From Pseudomonas sp. BCA17 (GTDB taxonomy: Bacteria > Pseudomonadota > Gammaproteobacteria > Pseudomonadales > Pseudomonadaceae): a stretch of DNA of 64,000 nucleotides. The notes beneath the pieces are model-generated. The model saw only the letters and a list, made by a program, of their open reading frames with translations, had not been told where the DNA came from and made no database searches. How positions within the stretch are numbered: the stretch's first letter is position 1; every line of letters starts with the position of its first letter. Below are positions 1 through 6,906 of the stretch, one piece after another. The position numbers were made by a program, and so were the translations under genes. The stretch is from contig NZ_SGWI01000001.1 of assembly GCF_004519405.1 (NCBI RefSeq), positions 868,001 through 932,000 on the forward strand, written 5' to 3'.

Positions 1-827
1 GCAGGCAGCTGACCCTGCCTGGACTTCAAAGCGGCTTGAACCGGTTGCGGCAAGTTGCTCCAGAACGTGAGCCCGGATCGCTCCTCGATCTGGTTCACGG
101 TCACCTGATAATCACAAAAAGCCGCGCCCTTCGGGGTTTCCTGATTCATCACGAACGAGGCATAAACACCGTCCTGCGGCGAACTGCCGACGAAGATGAT
201 TTTCCAGTAGCCGCTTGGGATGGTGTGGACCTTGTTCGTGCCGGGAAGCGTACCGACAAAGTGCTCGTACAGCGGCCCGGTGACAACGTACACCTGGTCC
301 ACGCCGGCCTCTTTGGCGAGGTTTCTCTCCTGGTCTTCCAGGCGCGCCCACGGCCCCTGGTTCAGATCAGACTTCTGCGGGGTAATGTTCGACAGGTAGT
401 TGAGGGTTGGCCAGTCCGCCACACCGGCCATTGACGCCAGGTTGGCCTGATGGCCGCGATCGACCTTGAGCGCGACATTGGCGCCGTTGTAATCCACGGG
501 GTCGAGGGTTTCTCCGGCCGGAATATCCGGGTCCGTCGCCCAGTTGCGCGCCCGCCCGCTCGCCGGTGTGTTCTTGGTGATTCGGTACGATACCCAGTTC
601 GCGAACTTGGTCGAACCGTTGTTGTTCAGGGTATATGCCTGACGATTCAACGTCAGAGGACTGCCGCCGGTAGGGCAGCCTACGCCACAGTTATCGAACG
701 CCGGCGCCTGTCCCGGCATCACCTGGGTGGCAACCGCAGACTCGTGTGTTCTATCGGTGGTGGTACAGGCGGCAACAAGCGGGATCAACAAAAACGCCAG
801 GTGTTTGAACTTCATACTTCCTTGCAT
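1..827 (-). CDS. DNA/RNA non-specific endonuclease, lipoprotein (3' end beyond window)
   Basis: Open from an ATG at 827 to the window edge with no stop, so the C-terminus is missing. The start at 827 is preferred over the in-frame ATG at 815 because AAGGAG lies 7 nt upstream of it. The N-terminus has a hydrophobic stretch ending in the lipobox LVAAC, so the product is probably a lipid-anchored export. The body carries the Serratia-nuclease (NUC1) signature: VDRGHQAN, whose His is the general base in this family, followed about 30 residues later by NYLSNITPQKSDLNQGPW, which supplies the metal-binding Asn. Members cleave DNA and RNA with a divalent metal. Likely role is extracellular or periplasmic nucleic acid degradation. 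No immunity gene is visible beside it, which favours a scavenging enzyme over a delivered toxin. Confidence 0.85.
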   Translation of the reverse strand, partial: MQGSMKFKHLAFLLIPLVAACTTTDRTHESAVATQVMPGQAPAFDNCGVGCPTGGSPLTLNRQAYTLNNNGSTKFANWVSYRITKNTPASGRARNWATDPDIPAGETLDPVDYNGANVALKVDRGHQANLASMAGVADWPTLNYLSNITPQKSDLNQGPWARLEDQERNLAKEAGVDQVYVVTGPLYEHFVGTLPGTNKVHTIPSGYWKIIFVGSSPQDGVYASFVMNQETPKGAAFCDYQVTVNQIEERSGLTFWSNLPQPVQAALKSRQGQLP

Positions 828-987
828 GGTGTAGCTCCTTGTGGGTGAAGCAATCGTACCGATCATTCGGAAATCAGCTACAACGGTTCCTCCGTTGTCT
901 GACGTAAGCATTCAACCACAAGAACGTTTCAATGTGAGGGCTGTGATTGCCTCAAGGACAGGTGTCGATCAATGGTGCGCAGGAAAT

Positions 988-1013
988 GGCAGCCTGTAGC
1001 GCTACAGGCCGCC
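988..1013. repeat. 26-bp near-perfect palindrome downstream of the small lipoprotein gene
   Basis: The core GCCTGTAGCGCTACAGGC (992-1009) is a perfect inverted repeat, extended on both sides to 26 bp with one mismatch. It lies between the nuclease gene start (827) and the stop of the next minus-strand gene (1030). There is no T-run on either side, so it is a poor intrinsic terminator by itself; it could be a weak terminator, a protein site or an mRNA end hairpin. Confidence 0.5.
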
Positions 1014-1029
1014 CTTGGATGTTGAGTCG

Positions 1030-1263
1030 TCAGTCATCCCGATCGTCGTGATCACGGTGGTAATTGCGGTCATACCTACGATCATCGTAGCGACGGCCTC
1101 GCCCTTGATCGTTGTCATCGCCCTGGTCGTAGTACCTGCGGTCATGATCGTAGTGCCTGTAATGATCACGACCGTACCCTCCTCCGTCGTCCCAGAGAGG
1201 TACACAACCACCCAGCAAGAGAAGGCCGGTGGTGGCCAAAAGTATTGCTGCTGCGCGTTTCAT
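1030..1263 (-). CDS. Small Asp/Arg/Tyr/His-rich lipoprotein, unknown function
   Basis: 77 residues. The start is placed at the ATG at 1263 because the protein then opens with a clean lipoprotein signal: MKRAAAILLATTG, then LLLLGGC as the lipobox. The longer open frame upstream (to 1332) has no signal peptide and is unlikely to be used. The mature part after Cys is almost entirely D, R, Y, H and G (for example DHYRHYDHDRRYYDQ), a low-complexity charged tail. I do not recognise a family. Such His/Asp-rich tails can bind metal or polyanions, but that is inference. It sits directly downstream of another low-complexity exported protein on the same strand (gap 69 nt), so the two may be co-transcribed. 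Confidence 0.65.
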   Translation of the reverse strand: MKRAAAILLATTGLLLLGGCVPLWDDGGGYGRDHYRHYDHDRRYYDQGDDNDQGRGRRYDDRRYDRNYHRDHDDRDD

Positions 1264-1332
1264 TCTGAATGTCCTGAAAGCTGGATACGTATGCCCCACC
1301 CAATCTGCGGCCTGGCATTTCGCGAACAGCAT

Positions 1333-1770
1333 TTAGTGGGAGGTTGAGATGCCGGCCTTGCTCAATCCCTTGGCGTTGTGATCCCCCGGCGTAGTCGCCG
1401 AGATCGCCGTGGCCTTCGATAGCCCTTGGGTTGTTTTAGCGTGCGCTACGCCTGAAGTGGCAAGCCCATGGCCCTGATCATTTTTGAGACCACGGCCAAC
1501 GTGATTGCCACTCACGCCATGATCTCGAACACCCTTGGCGTCATGGTCGATTTCGTGACCTTCAGCGAGACCTTTACCCGCGGAACCCGCCGAGTGACCA
1601 GCACCTGCATGGCCGCCCCCACCGCCGCCATTGCCACCGCCACCGTGCCCGCCACCGTCTTTCGCATAGGCAGAAGCCACGACAGACAGTCCCGCGGGCA
1701 GCAAAGGCGCAGCGGCAAACATCATTGCGCACGACACAACGGCAACTAAGGATTTCTTTTTAAAGCGCAT
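1333..1770 (-). CDS. Gly/His-rich exported protein, unknown function
   Basis: 145 residues from ATG 1770 (MRFKKKSLVAVVSC), with an alternative ATG 4 codons upstream at 1782; neither has a strong ribosome site. There is a Sec signal (basic start, hydrophobic stretch, cleavage probably near ASAYA). The mature protein begins with a glycine/histidine run (HGGGGNGGGGGGHAG) and continues with repeated short units built on AKGL, KGLSKA and HGLA. No catalytic motif is visible. Similar Gly-rich secreted proteins are common in Pseudomonas and have no assigned role. The signal peptide and the biased composition through the whole frame support a real gene. Confidence 0.6.
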   Translation of the reverse strand: MRFKKKSLVAVVSCAMMFAAAPLLPAGLSVVASAYAKDGGGHGGGGNGGGGGGHAGAGHSAGSAGKGLAEGHEIDHDAKGVRDHGVSGNHVGRGLKNDQGHGLATSGVAHAKTTQGLSKATAISATTPGDHNAKGLSKAGISTSH

Positions 1771-1914
1771 GGAGGTATCCATCGGGCGGGGTTGAACTGC
1801 ATGTCACATCTGACACAGTTCGTTACATTCGGTTCAACGCAGGCGACAAATGGATACGCCGCAATCAGCTAGGACAATCAGGTAGGTTCTGGGCGCTCAA
1901 TGGCGGTTTTTAAC

Positions 1915-1942
1915 GTAAAAAGCCAGTCATTGATGACTGGCT
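1915..1942 (-). terminator. Intrinsic terminator for the 52-residue membrane protein gene
   Basis: Read on the minus strand, a 10-bp perfect stem AGCCAGTCAT/ATGACTGGCT with a 2-nt loop is followed by TTTTT-rich sequence. It lies 25 nt after the stop of the gene at 1967-2125. Confidence 0.8.
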
Positions 1943-1966
1943 CATTAGAAGACGCGGAGTGGCAAT

Positions 1967-2125
1967 TTAAGTCGAGCGACCCTCGCCACGATTTTGTTGT
2001 TTTTTTACGCCTTTTCCGCTCTTTCGTTCGTATTGATGGTGAATAAACCAGGCGACCAAAAGCAGGCCAGCCAGGGAAAATATGAACAGCAACAGCTCTA
2101 TTGCAAGACCTTCGTGTGAAAACAT
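1967..2125 (-). CDS. Small single-span membrane protein, unknown function
   Basis: 52 residues from ATG 2125, chosen over the longer frame (to 2152) because GAGGA lies 8 nt upstream. It has one hydrophobic segment (ELLLFIFSLAGLLLVAWFI) followed by a strongly basic tail (YERKSGKGVKKQQNRGEGR), the layout of a small inner-membrane protein with a cytoplasmic C-terminus. It has its own terminator at 1915-1942. No family recognised. Confidence 0.6.
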   Translation of the reverse strand: MFSHEGLAIELLLFIFSLAGLLLVAWFIHHQYERKSGKGVKKQQNRGEGRST

Positions 2126-2271
2126 CTTTCGTTCCTCATCCTGAAGTCGCACGACCTTGAATGGGTCGAACCCGAAATTATTCGTAACAATTCAAACATT
2201 TTCAGGGTAGACGGCAAAAGCGGGTGTGGCAACCCTGAATTGCCTCGTAACTCTTGATCTAGACGGGTTGA

Positions 2272-2613
2272 TGCTCCATCCACTGCTGTGCCAAGGGCAC
2301 TTCTCAACAAGATCGGGCTGCCCAGATAGCGGAGCGTGGGCGCTTGAGCAGGCTGTGGGAAGAGCATTGCCCGGCTAGCCTCGGTCAGGACGAAGCCTGG
2401 AAGATGATGGGGCTGACCCGAGCGCTGTCTGGATTTGCGGCGGCGGTCTATTTGAACCTGGGCATACGGCGTGGGGATGGTTTCGAGCAGATAGAAGGCG
2501 TCGTCTAGATCCACGGCAGCGACTTTGAAGCGGCACGCCACAGGCTGTCGTGCGGAACAATCCTGGCGCGGTGCGAGCGCGGCATCGGACCGCAGCCATT
2601 CACTTACCACTGA
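2272..2613 (+). pseudogene. Possible decayed coding remnant
   Basis: An open stretch from 2272 is interrupted by a TAG at 2506-2508 and reads on in the same frame to 2613. The translation before the stop (for example AWKMMGLTRALSGFAAAVYL) looks like ordinary globular protein, and continues plausibly after it (HGSDFEAARHRL). No start codon or ribosome site fits. It reads as a fragment of a lost gene, but chance in GC-rich DNA cannot be excluded. The minus-strand frame over the same bases looks like its shadow. Confidence 0.25.
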
Positions 2614-2838
2614 CACAACAGCCTAACCCAACCCTCTACATGCCTGGCGGTGAGCGATAGAAAGAACTCGCCCAGGCCAGAAGCAAGTCCCCCGGTTAAG
2701 GCTGCTGTAAGATCTGGCTGGGCGAGGCGCAGGACCATAACTAAGGCCTCACTCGAAATATGTAGGAATTTTCCTAAGATTCACAAATAAAACCGCCCAG
2801 ATTGCTGTCGCAAACTCCATCTTGAAGCTCCTAACCCC

Positions 2839-2895
2839 CTACGCAGCTGCCAAAATCCGCATGTCGTGGCCTCGTTGGTTTGGTGGGACTGCAGC
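2839..2895 (-). pseudogene. Leader plus truncated start of a small lipoprotein gene (copy 1)
   Basis: Read on the minus strand, the sequence from 2895 to 2855 closely matches the leader and start of the lipoprotein gene at 5064 (16 identical bases CAGTCCCACCAAACCA, then a GAGG ribosome site, then ACGACATGCGGAT). Here the frame is MRILAAA followed at once by TAG (2841-2839). Only the 5' end of a paralogue remains, or the leader was copied without the gene. Confidence 0.55.
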
Positions 2896-2924
2896 ACTTT
2901 TTTTGTGTTGAGGGGGGGCAGATG

Positions 2925-2952
2925 CAAAAAACCCAGCGCGGGGCTGGGTTTC
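2925..2952 (-). terminator. Intrinsic terminator for the DUF1737 gene
   Basis: The stem AACCCAGC/GCTGGGTT with a short GC loop is followed on the minus strand by TTTTTT. It lies 17 nt past the stop of the gene at 2969-3157. A T-tract on the plus side is also present but weaker. Confidence 0.75.
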
Positions 2953-2968
2953 TTGTATGCAGGCACGA

Positions 2969-3157
2969 CTACTCGGCGGGGCTCCAAATCACTGCCTGCG
3001 CCACTACAACGTATTCGCCGTTGAAGGTTGCAGCTGGCGAGCCATAAAGCTGGTAACCCAGCGCGAGGGCTTCAGATACTCGATGACAAAAGGATGCGTC
3101 ATCCTTGCCTGTCAGTATCCGGTAAATGGGTAAACCTTCGGGAGGTGTGTTCTTCAT
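2969..3157 (-). CDS. DUF1737 family small protein
   Basis: 62 residues from ATG 3157 (MKNTPPEGLPIYRILTGK). The motifs IYRILTGKDDASFCHRV and LGYQLYGSPA fit DUF1737, a family of about 60-residue bacterial and phage proteins of unknown function. The longer open frame to 3277 was rejected because the family begins just before the YR(I/V)LTG motif. It has its own terminator at 2925-2952 and no operon partner. Small single-gene units of this type are common in prophages and islands. Confidence 0.75.
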   Translation of the reverse strand: MKNTPPEGLPIYRILTGKDDASFCHRVSEALALGYQLYGSPAATFNGEYVVVAQAVIWSPAE

Positions 3158-3580
3158 TGGAGCGCCTACTGGAGTAGTTAAAAAAAGCACGCGGCTATCT
3201 GGAAATGCCTCCTCAAGCGTGAGTGACTGTAGCACCGAGGACCAGGTGCAAAAAGCCCGGACAGAAGCCGAAAACAAATCCAGCGTTGAAGACTAAACAG
3301 AGGAAAACTCCGCTCGTCAAGCGAGCCGCGATGCAGGCGCTGTCCTGGGACGTTCTCAATGCTGATGGCACCGTTGCGTAAGCGCCACGAAAGAAGGAGC
3401 TCTGCGTCAAAGCCGGGCTTTCCAGAAATACAGCGCGGCTTAAGTCGCGCCCCCTTCCAAGTCCTCGCCACTGTGCGGGCTTTTTGCTTTCCACCGTTCG
3501 TCCAGTGTGCGGCACTCGCTAACACTTGCCGACTCCCATCTTTAAGCGCGGATATCCTGTGCGTTAGACGGAGAGCCAGC
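3158..3580. other. Intergenic stretch without a supported gene
   Basis: 423 nt between the divergently placed DUF1737 gene and the acidic protein gene. Several open frames cross it on both strands, but none has a ribosome site, a recognisable domain or normal composition. It must hold the promoter for the gene at 3581. Nothing else is supported. Confidence 0.5.
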
Positions 3581-3778
3581 ATGGAAATCAATGAGAACGC
3601 CCCGGGCAACATTTCACAGCAGGAAGTAACGCGCGGCACGGACAATGAGACAGGGCACGATCCGAAGAGCGATGAGGATGGTATCCCGTTGCCTCCCGAC
3701 GATGACGCGCCTCTCGAAGAGGACATGTCGGATGTAGACGCTGCTGATTCAGTGGCAAGCGAGCATCCCGATAACTGA
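3581..3778 (+). CDS. Small acidic protein, unknown function
   Basis: 65 residues from ATG 3581, with GGAGAG just upstream. It is very acidic and polar (DDDAPLEEDMSDVDAAD near the end) and has almost no hydrophobic core, so it is probably disordered. It is followed by a good terminator (3796-3821), which supports a real single-gene unit. The longer frame beginning at 3359 is not favoured because the added part lacks a ribosome site and looks non-coding. No family recognised; acidic DNA-mimic or chaperone-like roles would be guesses. Confidence 0.55.
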   Translation: MEINENAPGNISQQEVTRGTDNETGHDPKSDEDGIPLPPDDDAPLEEDMSDVDAADSVASEHPDN

Positions 3779-3795
3779 AAGCTTGTATTGCATTG

Positions 3796-3821
3796 AACCC
3801 GGCCAGTGCGCCGGGTTTTTT
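3796..3821 (+). terminator. Intrinsic terminator after the small acidic protein gene
   Basis: Stem ACCCGGC/GCCGGGT followed by TTTTTT, 18 nt past the stop codon at 3778. Confidence 0.8.
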
Positions 3822-3983
3822 ATGGGATGGGATTGTGCGGGCTTGCGAAGAGTCGATGTATTTGGCCAAAACAGGTTTGAAAAATGACCGGTTGAAAATT
3901 TATGGAACGATTCGGAAGCCGCTTGCATCTGAGGGTCTCCAAAATCCGTAATTACCTGATTTTCAATACTTATTGGTCATAAA

Positions 3984-4496
3984 ATGAAGAAAATAGTACT
4001 CGCTGCTCTCCTGCTTTCTTGTGCATCGTTGAATGTATGCGCTACTGAAATTTCCGGCGCTATTGGTGCGACGAGTCAGAGTGGTTTGACTGCCCGGGCG
4101 GCGCTGGGTTTTGGCTGGGATAAGGCTTGGTTGCAAAGCTCGACAGGCAAGCTGACCGGTTATTGGGACCTGGGGTACACGTACTGGGAATCGGGCAAAG
4201 AGGCCGGTGCCCGTCATTCTGTTTCCTTCTCGCCAGTTTTCGTTTATGAGTTTGGCCAGGGCGAAATCAAGCCATTCATCGAAGCGGGTGTCGGTGTCGC
4301 AATGTTTTCCGGCACTACCGCTGGTGACCAGAAATTTGGATCGTCCTTCAACTTTGAAGACCGGATCGGCGCTGGCTTGAAGTTTGGCGATACGCAACGG
4401 GTTGGTATCCGCGCAACTCACTATTCAAATGCAGGCATCAAACAGCCAAATGACGGCATCGAGTCCTACGCCCTTTTCTACAGCCATTCGATTTAA
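3984..4496 (+). CDS. pagL: Lipid A 3-O-deacylase PagL
   Basis: 170 residues, close to the usual PagL length. A Sec signal (MKKIVLAALLLSCASLNVCA) precedes an eight-strand beta-barrel pattern of alternating residues that ends in an aromatic-rich C-terminus (ALFYSHSI). The catalytic motif is present: ATHYSNAGI holds the His and Ser, and the Glu follows in PNDGIE, matching the His-Ser-Glu triad of the outer-membrane enzyme that removes the 3-linked acyl chain from lipid A. Product acts in the outer membrane and lowers lipid A endotoxicity. It is a single-gene unit with its own terminator, inside the accessory region. The ribosome site upstream is weak, so expression may be low or regulated. Confidence 0.92.
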   Translation: MKKIVLAALLLSCASLNVCATEISGAIGATSQSGLTARAALGFGWDKAWLQSSTGKLTGYWDLGYTYWESGKEAGARHSVSFSPVFVYEFGQGEIKPFIEAGVGVAMFSGTTAGDQKFGSSFNFEDRIGAGLKFGDTQRVGIRATHYSNAGIKQPNDGIESYALFYSHSI

Positions 4497-4508
4497 ATAG
4501 CCCAAAGA

Positions 4509-4532
4509 AACCCGGCCTAGCGCCGGGTTTTT
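4509..4532 (+). terminator. Intrinsic terminator after pagL
   Basis: Stem ACCCGGC/GCCGGGT with a 4-nt loop, followed by TTTTT. It begins 13 nt after the pagL stop. Confidence 0.85.
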
Positions 4533-4707
4533 GCCCGGGGTTCGCAATATTGGGCAGCACTTTGGACGCTATGAACGGCGACGTCCGGATACTGCGGCGT
4601 ACGGAATCAACACCGGCAGCTCGAGCATCCTCATTTCACTGTGCTTATAAGGTGGCGCGAGACATGAACGATGCGATCAACCTTGAGTTATCGGAGACCG
4701 CAAACCC

Positions 4708-5064
4708 TCATCGGGCGCAAGCATTCACGACACCAGAGATTTTTTCCGACGGCGTCTGCCACGTACGGAAGAAATGGTACCGGACAAGAGATCCAGTCCC
4801 TTTCGGATCAACGTCAGCCAGATGCCATGGAATTTCAGGATTTGGTGCTATCACCGTGTATCGAGTACCCGACGTCTGCAATATCCCTCCGAGACTGCCA
4901 CCTATCAAATCCGTCGCCTGCCACCCATCTCGGATGCACTCGGCAACAGCCTTAGGTGAATGAGGCGAGTCGATTTCAATCAATGCCGGATTTTTTCTGA
5001 TATCCCCAACACTTGAACACCCAGCCAGCGCACATATCGCTAGCGTCCCGAGAATAATCCGCAT
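4708..5064 (-). CDS. Small lipoprotein, unknown function
   Basis: 118 residues from ATG 5064 with GAGGG upstream. The signal peptide MRIILGTLAICALAGC contains the lipobox ALAGC. The mature domain (residues about 30-118) has paired cysteines far apart (AECIRDGW and the terminal VNACAR), which could form a disulphide in the periplasm. The sequence around AVAECIRDGWQ resembles small lipoproteins found in Pseudomonas prophages and islands, but I cannot name a family. It is convergent with pagL. Its leader is duplicated at 2855-2895. Confidence 0.7.
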   Translation of the reverse strand: MRIILGTLAICALAGCSSVGDIRKNPALIEIDSPHSPKAVAECIRDGWQATDLIGGSLGGILQTSGTRYTVIAPNPEIPWHLADVDPKGTGSLVRYHFFRTWQTPSEKISGVVNACAR

Positions 5065-5098
5065 GTCGTTCCCTCTTTGGTTTGGTGGGACTGTAACA
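5057..5098 (-). repeat. Duplicated leader of the lipoprotein gene (copy 2)
   Basis: Shares CAGTCCCACCAAACCA and ACGACATGCGGAT with 2855-2895. It covers the ribosome site and the first codons of the lipoprotein gene, so it is a leader or promoter-proximal segment. The other copy precedes only a 7-codon stub. Confidence 0.6.
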
Positions 5099-5168
5099 TT
5101 GAGGCTTTGACGTCAAAAGCCACGCGAACTGTCCGCACCATCACTCGGCTTTAAAAAGGTCACAGGGA

Positions 5169-5597
5169 ATGAGATCAGCAGAAAAGAGTATTTCACAGCC
5201 CACTCGCATAACTATTACGGCAGTAGGCATCGCTCTGGGCCCAGCTGTTGCTGCCTTAATATCTCCAAAAAATGAGTATTTCTTAGCCAACTTTGCGGGT
5301 TACTGGTTACCACAAGCAGCAGTTCTTTGCGTAGCTTTTCTTTGCAAGGCACCACGAGGGACGCTGGGTGTAATCGCTGCCGCCATAGCGCTGTACTTGT
5401 ACTTTTTTGACATATGGGTCACAGAGTCTATGGGCTGGCTTATTTACTTCTTCAGCTTTCCTGGAGTCCTCATAGGAGCATTACTTGCTGTTTTTGTTAC
5501 TCCTTCACGCAAGCTGTTCGAGGCACCGACTGCCTTTTGCTTGGTAGTTCTAGGCATAGCATTGAATCTGGCAGCCTTCCGGCTCGGGACTTTCTGA
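5169..5597 (+). CDS. Integral membrane protein, unknown function
   Basis: 142 residues with four likely membrane segments (about residues 15-32, 40-58, 64-82 and 88-110, with a further one near the C-terminus). Start at ATG 5169; AAGG lies 9 nt upstream. No catalytic motif. Base composition is more AT-rich than the core genes of this window, in line with the accessory region. It is divergent from the lipoprotein gene (105-nt gap) and convergent with the next membrane protein. No family recognised. Confidence 0.6.
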   Translation: MRSAEKSISQPTRITITAVGIALGPAVAALISPKNEYFLANFAGYWLPQAAVLCVAFLCKAPRGTLGVIAAAIALYLYFFDIWVTESMGWLIYFFSFPGVLIGALLAVFVTPSRKLFEAPTAFCLVVLGIALNLAAFRLGTF

Positions 5598-5617
5598 GCT
5601 TTGCGGGCGCCAGATGC

Positions 5618-5640
5618 AAAAATCCCGGCTCAGGGCCGGG
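5618..5640 (-). terminator. Intrinsic terminator for the membrane protein gene at 5656
   Basis: On the minus strand CCCGGC/GCCGGG with a 5-nt loop is followed by ATTTTTG. It sits between two convergent genes. The preceding bases GATGCAAAAA also occur just before the hairpin at 2925-2952. Confidence 0.7.
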
Positions 5641-5655
5641 CTTAACCTTCGCGGC

Positions 5656-6081
5656 CTACTTGAAGTAGCCGGTTCGGCGCATCCACAGGCTGTAGACCCA
5701 AACGGCAATCAGCAAAACCGCTTGTATGATTTCCGGCAGCACAAACCTTACAACTTGTACGTACTGGCTGGCAGGTACACGGAAAATTTCTGGCAGCGTG
5801 AGCGGGATCAGCGTCAGCGCGAAAAATAATGAACTCAGCAGGAACCATGATGATTTTGCGCGGCGCCCCCAAAAAAGCACACCGCCCGCAACCAATAAGA
5901 CGCACGCCAGTGCTGGCGGGAACAGCATGATCAGCGGAAAATCCCCCACCCTGGCCATACCCCAGCCTTCGCTGACAAGCCAGTAGGCGATTTTTACCGC
6001 GATAGCTAGGCAGTAGATGACTGCTAGCGTGACCATAACCGGGCGTGCGGGGTTTCGTACCTGAGATGTACTTGTATCCAT
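5656..6081 (-). CDS. Integral membrane protein, unknown function
   Basis: 141 residues with four hydrophobic segments (about residues 16-38, 46-68, 78-94 and 112-132) and charged ends (MDTSTSQVRNPARP; WMRRTGYFK). Start at ATG 6081. The overall layout resembles small DUF2569-like or other four-span membrane proteins, but I cannot assign it. It has its own terminator at 5618-5640. Confidence 0.6.
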   Translation of the reverse strand: MDTSTSQVRNPARPVMVTLAVIYCLAIAVKIAYWLVSEGWGMARVGDFPLIMLFPPALACVLLVAGGVLFWGRRAKSSWFLLSSLFFALTLIPLTLPEIFRVPASQYVQVVRFVLPEIIQAVLLIAVWVYSLWMRRTGYFK

Positions 6082-6295
6082 AAATTCCAGACCTGCCGAA
6101 AGGCCGGATCATCCAGCCAAACTCCGAAGTTTACCGGACCTTCGGCGGAATAGAAGCTGCCGTGAGCAGGTTTCAGCGGTGAATAGGCTGGCTCTGCACG
6201 GCTCTGAAACATGTCCACTATCCAGTGTGGATGGAATGTCAGAAACAGGGCTTACCGGCGTAGTAGCTTATGCTTTCAGCAAGCCATGCGAGGGA

Positions 6296-6537
6296 ATGAC
6301 AACGGCACAGGTAACTGCGAACGCGGCATTACACATCACCCAGATCGGAACCACGCTCCTGGGCGATGCCCCGGAGTGGAACAGTGCATACGGAATCGGA
6401 GCTCCGGTGCCCGCTTCCGGTATTTACCGCTGCACCGGCTGCTGGGATGAGATCACGTCCAACAAGGGCGATAAATCCCCCCGCAGAACCGACATCAGCA
6501 CGCCAACTTAAGCCTACGATTTTGTGTGGATTATTAG
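6296..6537 (+). pseudogene. Frameshifted 'protein L'-like zinc-motif protein
   Basis: Reading from ATG 6296, the frame gives VPASGIYRCTGCWDEITSN followed by KGDK, the C-terminal signature of a small Pseudomonas family often annotated as 'protein L' (paired Cys in CTGC, then PPQNHHQH). Just after GDK the current frame turns to nonsense (PRRTDIS), but adding one base near 6476 restores PPQNRHQHANL and a stop at 6537. I read this as a single-base deletion that killed the gene. The N-terminal part does not clearly match, so it may be chimeric. The Cys pair and the His cluster suggest metal binding in the intact family; this is inference. Confidence 0.45.
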
Positions 6538-6906
6538 CTCTGGTGGTAGTTATCTCGGAAGCAGGATTTAAGCTCAATCTACTTCGAGCCATTTTCGGAA
6601 AGCGTTTAAACCTGTCCCAAACGCAATAGCGCATCTCGCTAGGAGCCAAGAAATCCGGAGTCCTCTTCGAAATTAAGCGCCACGGTTACGAGATAAGTGA
6701 AAGCGTGGCACGCAAATCACAGCAGGGAAATTTTCCGAATCGCTGCGAATGAGTCTTTTCGATGAAGACACTATCGAATAACTCGCGCCATACAAATGCA
6801 CCCGCTCCGCAGGTATAGTGGATTTGACCATAGGGTCTCAAGTCATATAGTTTCTCGGTTATGTATCTCAAACCGCCCTAATTCCTTGTTCGAAACTGGC
6901 CCACTC
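6538..6906. other. Intergenic stretch without a supported gene
   Basis: 369 nt between the frameshifted remnant and the nucleotidyltransferase gene. AT-richer than the core chromosome. No convincing frame, hairpin terminator or repeat was seen; it must hold the promoter of the next gene. Confidence 0.45.

Noticed and set aside
2098..2616. A 172-codon minus-strand frame
   Set aside because: It overlaps the small membrane protein start and mirrors a plus-strand remnant that looks more like protein; no ribosome site or domain.
3874..3896. GGTTTGA and GGTTGA upstream of pagL as a PhoP box
   Set aside because: The two half-sites start 16 nt apart instead of the 11 nt required for the direct-repeat PhoP site, and the second is imperfect.
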